The position numbers were made by a program, and so were the translations under genes. This document shows positions 8,251 to 15,380 of a DNA stretch of 30,359 nt, piece by piece; within the stretch, counting starts at the first letter, position 1; every line of letters begins with the position of its first letter. The notes under the pieces were generated by a model. The model did not search any database. It saw only the letters and a list, made by a program, of their open reading frames with translations, and was not told the origin of the DNA. This DNA is from an uncultured Lachnospiraceae bacterium. Lineage in GTDB: Bacteria; Bacillota_A; Clostridia; Lachnospirales; Lachnospiraceae. The DNA lies in NCBI GenBank assembly GCA_947302185.1, contig CAMYVI010000005.1, positions 1 to 30,359 of the forward strand. Reading direction: 5' to 3'.

Positions 8251-9408
8251 ATGGGTCAAAGAAAAGATGATTTTCGGCATCACGCTTTCAGACTGATAGG
8301 CTATATTTCATTATGTACAGTCATGACGGCATTGCTCCTTGCGGGCAATGCCGCTTCTGTCCGCGCTGAAACATATCCCGGCTCATACGGAAGTGCTGTC
8401 AATCCGGGCGCTATGGAACGGAAATACAGGGCTGACGGAAACGCGGTCCTTATGAGCCGGAACAGCGAAGCTGCGAAAAAGGTGCGGATCACATGCAGGA
8501 TGGAGGAGACGGAAGAAGGAAACCTGGCAATGTATATCGCATCTGACAGGAATTCCGAAATCGATGCATATGATATAGATGCTGTCTATGATCCTCTTGC
8601 AGTGAAACCCTTGAAGGCGGAGGCGGAAGGAGGAGAGCCGAGGGCATTTGCATATAATGATCTGGCGGACAAGGGAGTGTTTCGGGTTGTGTGCCTTACG
8701 GTAGAGCCGCTTTCGGAAGCGGGCGTATTTCTTCGTATTATATGGGAACCTGCTTCGGAGGAAGACCTGCGATACGTTCCGGAGCTCAGGATCCGGGATC
8801 TCGCAGACAGTGAGGGCGAAGATATGCCTTACTCTGTAGCTTACACGGACAAATCCGGCGCGGCGCTCACGCCCAGCCCGCCGAAACCTGTGCCATCCGG
8901 TGAACGGGATAATGTGATTCAGGACAGCAATGTTACTTCTGCGGGGGAAACGCAGACAGACGGAAATACTTCGGCCGATGGCAATGTACCCGGCGCTCCG
9001 GAGGATGGTCAGGGCGGCAGATCGGGCGCAAATCAGTCGGAAAACAGGGTGCGGGAGAATAATCAAACCGTCGAGAAGTCCTCCGGGACGACCGATTCAA
9101 GAGATAATGCGAACGACAAAACGGCGGCCGGCGCGGAAACCGGCGCGAGTGGCGGAAGCAGGGAAGATGGGGAAACTCATGAATCCGTATCGGATAGTAT
9201 CATCGATATTTTGACGGATTCGGACGATCTTCCGGAAACATCAACGGGCAGGAGTGTGCGGGAAGACTTTTCCGGAGCCCAAAGAGAAGATGCGGAAAAG
9301 AGTTCCGGCGCGCGTGACGGCGGTATGGGGTATGCGGCGGCAGTATGTGTGTCAGCCGTTTTCATGGGGCTCGGTGTCTTCCTGTATCTTAAGAAGAGGC
9401 GGGGATGA
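8251..9408 (+). CDS. Secreted, membrane-tethered protein with possible cohesin-like domain
   Basis: Function not recognised. The 385-residue product has a signal peptide (about 1-39, AASVRAE), then a beta-rich region (77-182) with alternating hydrophobic strands. The phrase DIDAVYDPLAVKPL recalls cohesin or dockerin-partner beta-sandwich domains, but this is weak by eye. A long Gly/Asn/Ser/Glu-rich linker (~205-355) follows. The C-terminus is a membrane helix plus basic tail (YAAAVCVSAVFMGLGVFLYL, then KKRRG), the layout of a sortase-anchored protein. However, the only LPxT-like string, LPETS (327-331), lies ~28 residues ahead of the helix, much farther than usual, so simple membrane tethering is more likely. 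Its position 57 nt after the secreted protease suggests co-expression, perhaps as a surface docking partner; that is inference. Confidence 0.7.
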   Translation: MGQRKDDFRHHAFRLIGYISLCTVMTALLLAGNAASVRAETYPGSYGSAVNPGAMERKYRADGNAVLMSRNSEAAKKVRITCRMEETEEGNLAMYIASDRNSEIDAYDIDAVYDPLAVKPLKAEAEGGEPRAFAYNDLADKGVFRVVCLTVEPLSEAGVFLRIIWEPASEEDLRYVPELRIRDLADSEGEDMPYSVAYTDKSGAALTPSPPKPVPSGERDNVIQDSNVTSAGETQTDGNTSADGNVPGAPEDGQGGRSGANQSENRVRENNQTVEKSSGTTDSRDNANDKTAAGAETGASGGSREDGETHESVSDSIIDILTDSDDLPETSTGRSVREDFSGAQREDAEKSSGARDGGMGYAAAVCVSAVFMGLGVFLYLKKRRG

Positions 9409-9413
9409 GAAGC

Positions 9414-9450
9414 CCGGTCTGAAGTTCCAATCTCTGAACCGGTTTTCTTT
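9414..9450 (+). terminator. Weak intrinsic terminator candidate after the anchored-protein gene
   Basis: CCGGT (9414-9418) can pair with ACCGG (9438-9442), followed directly by TTTTCTTT. The stem is only 5 bp and the loop 19 nt, so support is limited. A terminator is expected here before the ribosomal promoter. Confidence 0.3.
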
Positions 9451-9504
9451 GTGAAGATATCTTCAAAAAGTTCAAAATAAGGATGAGCCGGTTTTCTTTG
9501 TGAA
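9435..9504. repeat. Direct repeat pair upstream of the rpsF promoter
   Basis: TGARCCGGTTTTCTTTGTGA, continuing with one more A, occurs at 9435-9455 and 9484-9504 with one mismatch in 21 bp. The offset is 49 bp. The second copy ends just 5 bp before the predicted -35 element. A 12-bp perfect palindrome GAAGATATCTTC (9453-9464) overlaps the end of the first copy. Confidence 0.75.
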
Positions 9505-9509
9505 AGTTC

Positions 9510-9538
9510 TTGTTTTTTAAATTGGCGTATGATATAGT
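9510..9538 (+). promoter_or_regulatory. Candidate promoter of the rpsF-ssb-rpsR operon
   Basis: TTGTTT (9510-9515), a 17-bp spacer and TATAGT (9533-9538) fit a sigma-A promoter. The predicted start lies about 70 nt before rpsF, leaving room for the S6:S18-type leader. Confidence 0.5.
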
Positions 9539-9569
9539 ATGGTTTCGTGAGAGTTTAATCATGTTCCTT

Positions 9570-9598
9570 GTCTCCCGCAAAGTCGGGAGGCCGGAGAC
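9570..9598 (+). ncRNA. S6:S18-type ribosomal protein leader (autoregulatory RNA motif)
   Basis: GTCT (9570-9573) pairs with AGAC (9595-9598) and CCCG (9574-9577) with CGGG (9584-9587). This leaves a one-sided 7-nt bulge, AGGCCGG, that contains the CCG trinucleotide. A helix with a CCG bulge directly before rpsF is the known hallmark of the S6:S18 leader. That RNA mimics the 16S rRNA site and binds the S6-S18 complex to repress the operon. The operon does encode both rpsF and rpsR. The assignment is by eye; a covariance model was not run. Confidence 0.65.
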
Positions 9599-9616
9599 CA
9601 AAAGGAGGAAATTAAC

Positions 9617-10057
9617 ATGAACAAGTATGAATTGGCATTGGTTGTCAGCGCAAAACTTGACAGCGAAGGCGTAGCGGCTGTTGTTGATAATGCAAAGCAG
9701 CTGATCGAGCGTTTCGGCGGTCAGGTCATTGAAGTTGAGGAGTGGGGAAAGCGCAAACTCGCTTATGAAATCCAGAAGCAGACAGAAGCTTTCTATTTCT
9801 TCGTACAGTTCGAAGCTGACGCATCAGCACCGGCTGAAATCGAATCCCGTATGAGAATTATGGAAAATGTCCTTCGTTATCTTGTAATCCGCAAGGATGA
9901 GAATGATACATTCAAGGTAACACCGGAGAAGGCACCGGTCGAGGAGACTGATGAAGCAGTCGAGGCTGTAGAAGTTGAAGCTGCAGATGAGGCTGAGGTC
10001 GAAGAGGCACCGGCTGAAGAGGAAGCTCCGGCAGAAGAGGCACCGGCAGAGGAATAA
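9617..10057 (+). CDS. rpsF: 30S ribosomal protein S6 with acidic C-terminal extension
   Basis: Ribosomal protein S6 binds 16S rRNA as a heterodimer with S18 on the platform of the small subunit. Residues 1-~100 form the normal S6 fold, with MNKYELALVV, the WGKRKLAYEI strand and the YLVIRKDE strand. Residues ~105-146 are an extra Ala/Glu/Pro/Val tail ending in repeats of EEAPAEE, making the protein longer than a ~95-residue minimal S6. An optimal AAAGGAGG lies upstream of the ATG. It is the first gene of an rpsF-ssb-rpsR operon and is preceded by an S6:S18-type leader. Confidence 0.97.
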   Translation: MNKYELALVVSAKLDSEGVAAVVDNAKQLIERFGGQVIEVEEWGKRKLAYEIQKQTEAFYFFVQFEADASAPAEIESRMRIMENVLRYLVIRKDENDTFKVTPEKAPVEETDEAVEAVEVEAADEAEVEEAPAEEEAPAEEAPAEE

Positions 10058-10104
10058 AGCTCATTTGATGATAACAATTCAGTCAGAAAAATGAGGTACA
10101 TTAT

Positions 10105-10590
10105 ATGAACGTTTTAGTAATGATGGGGCGCCTTACGCGTGACCCGGAAGTCCGTTACGGAGCAAGCGGAAACGCAGTAGCGAGATTCTCGCTTGCAGTT
10201 GATCGCAGATTTAAGAGAGAGGGACAGGCGGATGCCGACTTCTTCAACTGTGTTTCATTCGGCCGTCAGGCGGAATTCGTGGAGAAATATCTCCACAAGG
10301 GCGTTAAAGTAGTTATTCAGGGTAGTCTGCAGAACGACAATTATCAGAATCGTGAGGGTCAGACGGTTTACCGTGACCAGATCGTCATCGATAATATCGA
10401 ATTTGCCGAGAGTAAGGCAGCAAGTCAGCAGAATGCGGCCGCTTACAATGCGAGACAGTCGTATTCCGCTCCGGCTTCACAGCCTGCACCGGCTCCGGCA
10501 CAGCGCCGTGAGACGCCGGCAGCAGATTTCTCGGGTGACGGATTCATGAATATCCCGGACGGGATTGATGAGGAGCTTCCGTTCAGCTAA
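10105..10590 (+). CDS. ssb: Single-stranded DNA-binding protein
   Basis: SSB coats single-stranded DNA during replication, repair and recombination, normally as a tetramer. The 161-residue protein has an OB fold (1-~105: MGRLTRDPEVRY, ADFFNCVSFGRQAEFVEKYLHKG, VIQGSLQ), a Gln/Ala/Pro-rich linker (106-147) and the acidic interaction tip IDEELPFS. The tip matches the DDxPF-type tail that recruits partner proteins, but with one Ser after the Phe. It lies 47 nt after rpsF and before rpsR, the arrangement conserved in Firmicutes. Confidence 0.97.
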   Translation: MNVLVMMGRLTRDPEVRYGASGNAVARFSLAVDRRFKREGQADADFFNCVSFGRQAEFVEKYLHKGVKVVIQGSLQNDNYQNREGQTVYRDQIVIDNIEFAESKAASQQNAAAYNARQSYSAPASQPAPAPAQRRETPAADFSGDGFMNIPDGIDEELPFS

Positions 10591-10680
10591 GGCAATGACT
10601 TCTGATACGAAGCAGAGATTCCTCTAAGGCGGAGGAAATGTTAAAAACAGGTCAAACGGACCGGTACAATGGATGAGAAC

Positions 10681-10695
10681 CCTCCCGCAGGGAGG
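10681..10695 (+). other. Stem-loop in the ssb-rpsR gap
   Basis: CCTCCC and GGGAGG (10681-10686 and 10690-10695) form a perfect 6-bp hairpin with loop GCA, about 25 nt before rpsR. No T-run follows, so it is not a terminator. It could modulate rpsR mRNA stability or translation within the operon. Confidence 0.5.
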
Positions 10696-10721
10696 CACGA
10701 AGATAGAGAGGAGAGCTGACA

Positions 10722-10991
10722 ATGGCTTATCAGAGAAATGGCGAAGGCCGTGAAGGTGGATACAGAAGAAAACCCAGTGGATTCCGCAGAAGAAAGAAAG
10801 TTTGTGTATTTTGCGGCAAGGAAGGCGAGATCAGTTACAAGGATGTAAATAAGCTTAAGAGATATATCTCCGAGCGCGGAAAGATTCTTCCGAGAAGAAT
10901 CACAGGTAACTGCTCCAAGCATCAGCGTGCACTTACACTTGCCGTAAAGCGTGCCCGCCATCTGGCAATCCTTCCGTACGTTCAGGATTGA
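10722..10991 (+). CDS. rpsR: 30S ribosomal protein S18
   Basis: S18 (89 residues) pairs with S6 on the small-subunit platform. The core motif [31 protein letters not shown] and the end [13 protein letters not shown] are diagnostic. The protein keeps Cys28, Cys31, Cys64 and His67, a zinc-ribbon-like set, so this is the C-plus (zinc-binding) form. A GAGAGGAGAG site precedes the ATG. It is the last gene of the operon; a strong terminator begins about 48 nt after its stop codon. Confidence 0.97.
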   Translation: MAYQRNGEGREGGYRRKPSGFRRRKKVCVFCGKEGEISYKDVNKLKRYISERGKILPRRITGNCSKHQRALTLAVKRARHLAILPYVQD

Positions 10992-11005
10992 ACCTGAGTC
11001 GGAAG

Positions 11006-11034
11006 TTGCAAACCCGGCTTCTATAGGCTATAAT
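11006..11034 (+). promoter_or_regulatory. Strong promoter for gdpP-rplI-dnaB
   Basis: TTGCAA (11006-11011), exactly 17 bp, then a consensus TATAAT (11029-11034). The predicted start, about 11041, lies within the left arm of the terminator that ends the rpsF operon. Confidence 0.7.
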
Positions 11035-11038
11035 AAAA

Positions 11039-11078
11039 CCCGTCACATAACCTGTGTTAGTGACGGGCTTCTTTTTTT
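11039..11078 (+). terminator. Intrinsic terminator of the rpsF-ssb-rpsR operon
   Basis: CCCGTCAC (11039-11046) pairs perfectly with GTGACGGG (11060-11067), and CTTCTTTTTTT follows. The 13-nt loop is slightly long, but the stem and T-run are typical. Confidence 0.85.
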
Positions 11079-11179
11079 AGTGACAGAGGCTGCGGTGTGA
11101 GCTTGTCTGATTGCATTTGAAAAAATGCCGGCATGTTCATACTCAGCCTGACAGAAATGAGTAAGAAGCGGGAGATTTT

Positions 11180-13222
11180 ATGGAACAATTTGAAATCACC
11201 AATCAGGTCCGCAGATACATCCAGACCCCCATCTGGCTTAGTTTTCTGCTCATAGCTGCCATCCCTCTGCTGTATGTCGCAGCCGGCAAGGAGGCAGCGT
11301 ATGCAGGTATCGCACTGCTCCTCACTTATCTTGCGGTCACAGCGATTCTGTACCGTCATCAGAAAGTGCGTCTTGCAAATGAGCTGGTTTCTTTTGCCGC
11401 CCAGTACGGGCAGGTCCAGCACCGTCTGATTCAGGAACTGGTCCTTCCCTATGCGCTTCTCGATCTCAGGGGCGGCGTGCTCTGGATGAATGACGAATTT
11501 GCCGGGATCGCCGGCAAGGATTTGAACTTCCACAAGAACATTGCGGGAATCTTTCCCGAAATCACCAACGCAAAGCTTCCGGGAAGAGATATCAGAACCG
11601 AGGTGACGGTCGTAAAAGGCGAAAACACTTACCGCGCTGCGATGCAGAAGATCGTCATGAAAGAGCTGATCGATATGGAAAACGGTGATCAGGATCCCGA
11701 GCGTAATTCCGTTATTGCCCTCTATCTCTTCGATGAGACGGAACTGTCGGAACTCATAGAAGATCGTGATAATAATCGTATCGTCTGCGGTCTTCTGAGT
11801 CTGGACAATTATGAGGAAGCGCTTGAGAGCGTCGATGAGCTGAGAAAATCATTGCTGCTCGCGCTTATTGACAGAAAAATCAACAAGTACTTTACGGATG
11901 TTGACGGTATCTGCCGCAAGATAGAAAAGGATAAGTATTTCTTTATCATCAGAAAGAAAGCACTCGATGAACTTGAGGCCAAGAAGTTCTCCATTCTGGA
12001 AGAGGTAAAGACAGTCAATGTCGGAAATGAGCTGTCGATGACGATTTCCATAGGCATTGCATTCGGCTCGCATTATTTCATTCAGAATGCAGAGGCTGCG
12101 AGGGGTGCTATCGAACTTGCATTAGGCCGCGGCGGCGATCAGGTCGTTGTCAAAGAAGGCTACAATACACGATATTTCGGCGGAAAGACTGAGTCCGTCG
12201 AAAAGTACACCAGAGTCAAAGCGCGTGTTAAGGCTCATGCACTGAAAGAAATCATTTCCAGCAAGAATGAAGTCTTTATTATGGGCCATAAGATTCCGGA
12301 TGTCGATGCCCTCGGTGCAGCTGTCGGTATTTACCGATGCGCCAGAACAATAGATAAACCCGCGGCGATCGTCATGGATAATCCCCCGGATTCCATAAAG
12401 CCGATGGTGGACGGTTTTAAAGGCAGTCCGGATTACGGTGAGCACATGTTCATTACCTCGAGAGAGGCAAAGGAGCGCATTAACAGCGGTACCGTAGTTG
12501 TCGTCGTAGACACAAATAAACCGAATTACACGGAGTGCGAAGATCTTCTCAGAAGGACCAATGCGATTGTTGTGCTTGATCACCACAGACAGGGAAGAGA
12601 AGTTATTCAGAATGCGGTGCTGTCCTATATTGAACCATACGCTTCGAGCGCATGTGAGATGGTCGCGGAGGTCGTTCAATACTTTGACGAATCTCTGAAA
12701 ATCAGGCCGCTCGAGGCGGACGCCATGTATGCCGGAATTATGGTGGACACCAGTAACTTCCTGACAAGGACCGGTGTGCGTACATTTGAAGCCGCAGCTT
12801 ATCTCCGAAGGAACGGAGCGGATGTAACGCGCATTCGCAAGATGTTCCGTGACAGCATGGAGGACATTCAGGCCAAGTCGCGGTCGATAGCGGAGGCGGA
12901 AATATTTGCTGAATGTTTCGCTATCTCTGAATGCAGGAGTGAAGGATTGAAGAGTCCGACAGTTGTCGCGGCTCAGACAGCCAATGAGCTGCTCTCGGTA
13001 ATAGGCGTCAAGGCGTCGTTTGTGCTTACCGATTACAATCAAATGATATATATCAGTGCCCGCGCAATTGATGAAATCAATGTACAGCTGATTATGGAAA
13101 GGCTTGGCGGCGGCGGACACCTGAATATAGCAGGTGCGCAGCTTCCGGAAACGACGATGGCGGAGGCAAGGGCACTTCTGAAGAAAACAATTTTGCAGAT
13201 GCAGGAAGAAGGAGATATTTGA
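11180..13222 (+). CDS. gdpP: Cyclic-di-AMP phosphodiesterase GdpP (DHH/DHHA1)
   Basis: Membrane-bound enzyme that hydrolyses c-di-AMP to pApA, controlling potassium and osmolyte balance and wall stress. The 680 residues show two membrane helices (about 17-34 and 39-58), a PAS-like domain (~80-180), a degenerate GGDEF domain (~200-325) and the DHH phosphoesterase. The DHH part has metal-binding motifs HKIPDVD (370-376), VDTNK (Asp444), DHH (467-469) and VDTSNF (Asp523). The DHHA1 domain carries GGGGH (643-647). Length and order match GdpP, and the GGDEF signature is absent as expected. GGGAG precedes the ATG. The stop overlaps the rplI start (TGATG), so translation is probably coupled. Confidence 0.96.
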   Translation: MEQFEITNQVRRYIQTPIWLSFLLIAAIPLLYVAAGKEAAYAGIALLLTYLAVTAILYRHQKVRLANELVSFAAQYGQVQHRLIQELVLPYALLDLRGGVLWMNDEFAGIAGKDLNFHKNIAGIFPEITNAKLPGRDIRTEVTVVKGENTYRAAMQKIVMKELIDMENGDQDPERNSVIALYLFDETELSELIEDRDNNRIVCGLLSLDNYEEALESVDELRKSLLLALIDRKINKYFTDVDGICRKIEKDKYFFIIRKKALDELEAKKFSILEEVKTVNVGNELSMTISIGIAFGSHYFIQNAEAARGAIELALGRGGDQVVVKEGYNTRYFGGKTESVEKYTRVKARVKAHALKEIISSKNEVFIMGHKIPDVDALGAAVGIYRCARTIDKPAAIVMDNPPDSIKPMVDGFKGSPDYGEHMFITSREAKERINSGTVVVVVDTNKPNYTECEDLLRRTNAIVVLDHHRQGREVIQNAVLSYIEPYASSACEMVAEVVQYFDESLKIRPLEADAMYAGIMVDTSNFLTRTGVRTFEAAAYLRRNGADVTRIRKMFRDSMEDIQAKSRSIAEAEIFAECFAISECRSEGLKSPTVVAAQTANELLSVIGVKASFVLTDYNQMIYISARAIDEINVQLIMERLGGGGHLNIAGAQLPETTMAEARALLKKTILQMQEEGDI

Positions 13223-13668
13223 TGAAAGTTTTATTACTTGCCGATGTAAAAAACCTCGGAAAAAAGGATGATATAGTAAATGTTTCCGACGGGTATGCAC
13301 GCAACATGCTCTTTCCGAAGAAGCTCGCTGTGGCGGCTACACCGAAGAATATGAAAGATGTTGAGCTGAAGAAAAAGAATGAAGCAAGGATCGAGGCGGA
13401 AAAATTAAAAGAGGCGCAGGCGTTTGCCGAAGACCTTTCCTCAAAGTCCGTCACGGTCGGCATAAAAATCGGAACGGGCGGAAGAGCGTTCGGCTCTGTC
13501 TCCACGAAAGAAATTGCCGAGGCGGCTAAGGAGCAGCTGGGCGTCGAGCTCGACAGAAAGAAAATGAACCTTGCATCTCCGATCCGCGAACTCGGAGAGT
13601 CAACTGTGCAGGTTCGCATACATCCTAAGGTGACAGCTGATCTGAAGGTTATTGTAAAGGAAATCTGA
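13222..13668 (+). CDS. rplI: 50S ribosomal protein L9
   Basis: L9 (148 residues) stabilises the L1 stalk region of the large subunit and affects reading-frame maintenance. Diagnostic segments are the N-terminal [24 protein letters not shown] and FPKKLAV, a long helix (about 45-75, rich in Lys/Glu), and the C-terminal [14 protein letters not shown] domain. I chose ATG 13222 over the in-frame TTG at 13219, because the ATG overlaps the gdpP stop and AAGGAG is well spaced before it. Cotranscribed with gdpP and dnaB. Confidence 0.97.
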   Translation: MKVLLLADVKNLGKKDDIVNVSDGYARNMLFPKKLAVAATPKNMKDVELKKKNEARIEAEKLKEAQAFAEDLSSKSVTVGIKIGTGGRAFGSVSTKEIAEAAKEQLGVELDRKKMNLASPIRELGESTVQVRIHPKVTADLKVIVKEI

Positions 13669-13674
13669 TTCAGT

Positions 13675-15036
13675 ATGGAAGAAGCTCTTATTAAGCGCAT
13701 ACCGCCCCATTCGCCGGAGGCGGAAAAATCGGTCATCGGCTCCATGCTGATGAGTCGCGATGCGGTGATCGCTGCCTGCGAGATCCTGAGCAAGGATGAC
13801 TTTTATGAGCAGCAGTACGGAGTTCTCTTCGAAGCCATGAGGGAGCTGAATGAGGCGGGAAAGCCTGTCGATGTCGTGACTCTTCAGGACAGACTTCGCA
13901 AGGAGGATGTGCCGCCCGAGGTCGCGGACATGGCATTTGTTGCAGATATCCTCTCATCGGTTCCCACATCTGCCAATGTCCGATCCTATGCCGAGATTGT
14001 CAGCCAGAAGGCGACGCTCAGGAGACTTATCAAGGTGACCGGTAATATCGAGAATGAGTGCTATCTGGAAAAAACAGATATACAGACAATTCTTGAGATG
14101 ACCGAGAAGAATGTTTTTGAGGTACTGCAGCAGAGGACAACGGATCAGGAGATTCCCATCCGGGATGTTGTTATGGACACCCTGGAAAGGATAGAAAAAG
14201 CGTCCAGGATGAAGAGCCAGGTGACAGGACTTGCAACCGGCTTTCTGGATCTGGATTATAAGACATCGGGCTTTCAGAATTCGGATTTCATTCTGATTGC
14301 GGCCAGACCTTCTATGGGAAAGACTGCATTTGTCCTCAATATAGCTCAGTATATGGCGTTTCGACAGAATCTGCCGTGCGCTATTTTTTCACTTGAGATG
14401 TCCAAGGATCAGTTGATGAACCGACTGTTCTCCCTGGAGTCAAGAGTCGATTCGCAGGCGTTAAGGACAGGAAAACTCAAAGATGAAGAATGGGCCAAGC
14501 TCGTTGAGAGTGCCGGCGTTATAAGTAATTCCGGACTGATCATCGATGATACGCCCGGTATTAATCTTCAGCAGTTCCGTTCAAAAGCCAGAAAATATAA
14601 GCTGGATCACGACATTAAGATCATTTTCATCGATTACCTCCAGCTGATGGCGGGAAACGGCGGAAGGACTGACAATCGTCAGCAGGAGATATCTGATATT
14701 TCGCGTGCGATGAAATCTCTTGCCCGTGAGCTCAATATTCCGATCGTCGCTTTGTCACAGCTGAACCGCGGCGTCGAGCAGCGCGAGGATCACAGACCGA
14801 TGCTTTCCGATCTCCGCGAGTCGGGAGCAATAGAGCAGGACGCGGATGTCGTCATGTTCATTTATCGCGACGACTATTACAATAAGGATACTGATGATAA
14901 GGGAATTGCGGAAATCATTATAGCGAAACAGAGAAACGGCCCGATCGGCACAGTCAGGCTGGTCTGGCTTCCGGATTATACAATGTTTGCAAATATGACC
15001 CGAGGCCGGGGACAGGGAAATCCGAAGGATGATTGA
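13675..15036 (+). CDS. dnaB: Replicative DNA helicase DnaB
   Basis: Hexameric 5'-3' helicase that unwinds DNA at the replication fork (called DnaC in Bacillus). The 453 residues show the N-terminal primase-interacting domain (PPHSPEAEKSVIGSML, ~10-110), a linker, and the RecA-like motor. Visible motor motifs are Walker A ARPSMGKT (210-217), Walker B IIFIDYLQ (316-323), the LSQLNRGVE segment, and RESGAIEQDADVV with its arginine-finger region. No intein is present. Only 6 nt separate it from rplI, and the only Shine-Dalgarno candidate (AAAGG) is distant, so coupling to rplI translation is likely. Confidence 0.97.
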   Translation: MEEALIKRIPPHSPEAEKSVIGSMLMSRDAVIAACEILSKDDFYEQQYGVLFEAMRELNEAGKPVDVVTLQDRLRKEDVPPEVADMAFVADILSSVPTSANVRSYAEIVSQKATLRRLIKVTGNIENECYLEKTDIQTILEMTEKNVFEVLQQRTTDQEIPIRDVVMDTLERIEKASRMKSQVTGLATGFLDLDYKTSGFQNSDFILIAARPSMGKTAFVLNIAQYMAFRQNLPCAIFSLEMSKDQLMNRLFSLESRVDSQALRTGKLKDEEWAKLVESAGVISNSGLIIDDTPGINLQQFRSKARKYKLDHDIKIIFIDYLQLMAGNGGRTDNRQQEISDISRAMKSLARELNIPIVALSQLNRGVEQREDHRPMLSDLRESGAIEQDADVVMFIYRDDYYNKDTDDKGIAEIIIAKQRNGPIGTVRLVWLPDYTMFANMTRGRGQGNPKDD

Positions 15037-15380
15037 TGCGCGGCAAATGTATTTTGCGAGACAGAACTTATGCTCAGAATTACCGTTTGGCGTGTTTTTC
15101 CGTGCTGAACGGCAAAAGAAGGTTCAAATGGCTTCAAAGAAACAAAAACTGCTATGGAATCTGACGGAAATCTGTGTTAATATTGTCGACGTGCGATTAC
15201 AGAACTGCGGAAGAATCAAATACTCATTCTGCAGGTGCGGCGATTCAATCATTTTCACCATATGAAATATGCATTTTTTGCATTATGCGTTCTTTATCCG
15301 TGAGAGTGATCGAAACGGTGCAATAGTCTGTCTTAAAAGCACGGAATCAACATCCCCAACCTGTGTAAAGGAGAGAAAAG
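15037..15380. other. Gene-free gap between dnaB and glyA, with one strong stem-loop
   Basis: No convincing gene, known riboswitch or strong promoter was seen in these 344 bases. The clearest structure is a 12-bp stem (15083-15094 with 15101-15112, eight Watson-Crick and four G-T pairs) around the 6-nt loop TTTTTC. No T-run follows it on either strand. A small ATGCA/TGCAT hairpin with an all-T loop lies at 15269-15283. The one open frame across the gap (from 15029, or ATG 15128) lacks a ribosome binding site and a recognisable protein. Confidence 0.6.

Noticed and set aside
10638..10676. 12-codon open frame (MLKTGQTDRYNG) between ssb and rpsR
   Set aside because: GGAGG is only 2 nt from the ATG, too close for efficient initiation. 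Without conservation data it cannot be supported as a leader peptide.
12122..13300. 392-codon open frame on the minus strand over gdpP
   Set aside because: It is antisense to a clearly conserved DHH/DHHA1 coding region, and its His/Cys/Arg-rich translation resembles no family.
15029..15265. 78-codon open frame after dnaB
   Set aside because: It overlaps the dnaB end, has no ribosome site and shows no recognisable protein pattern. A 46-codon version from 15128 is no better.
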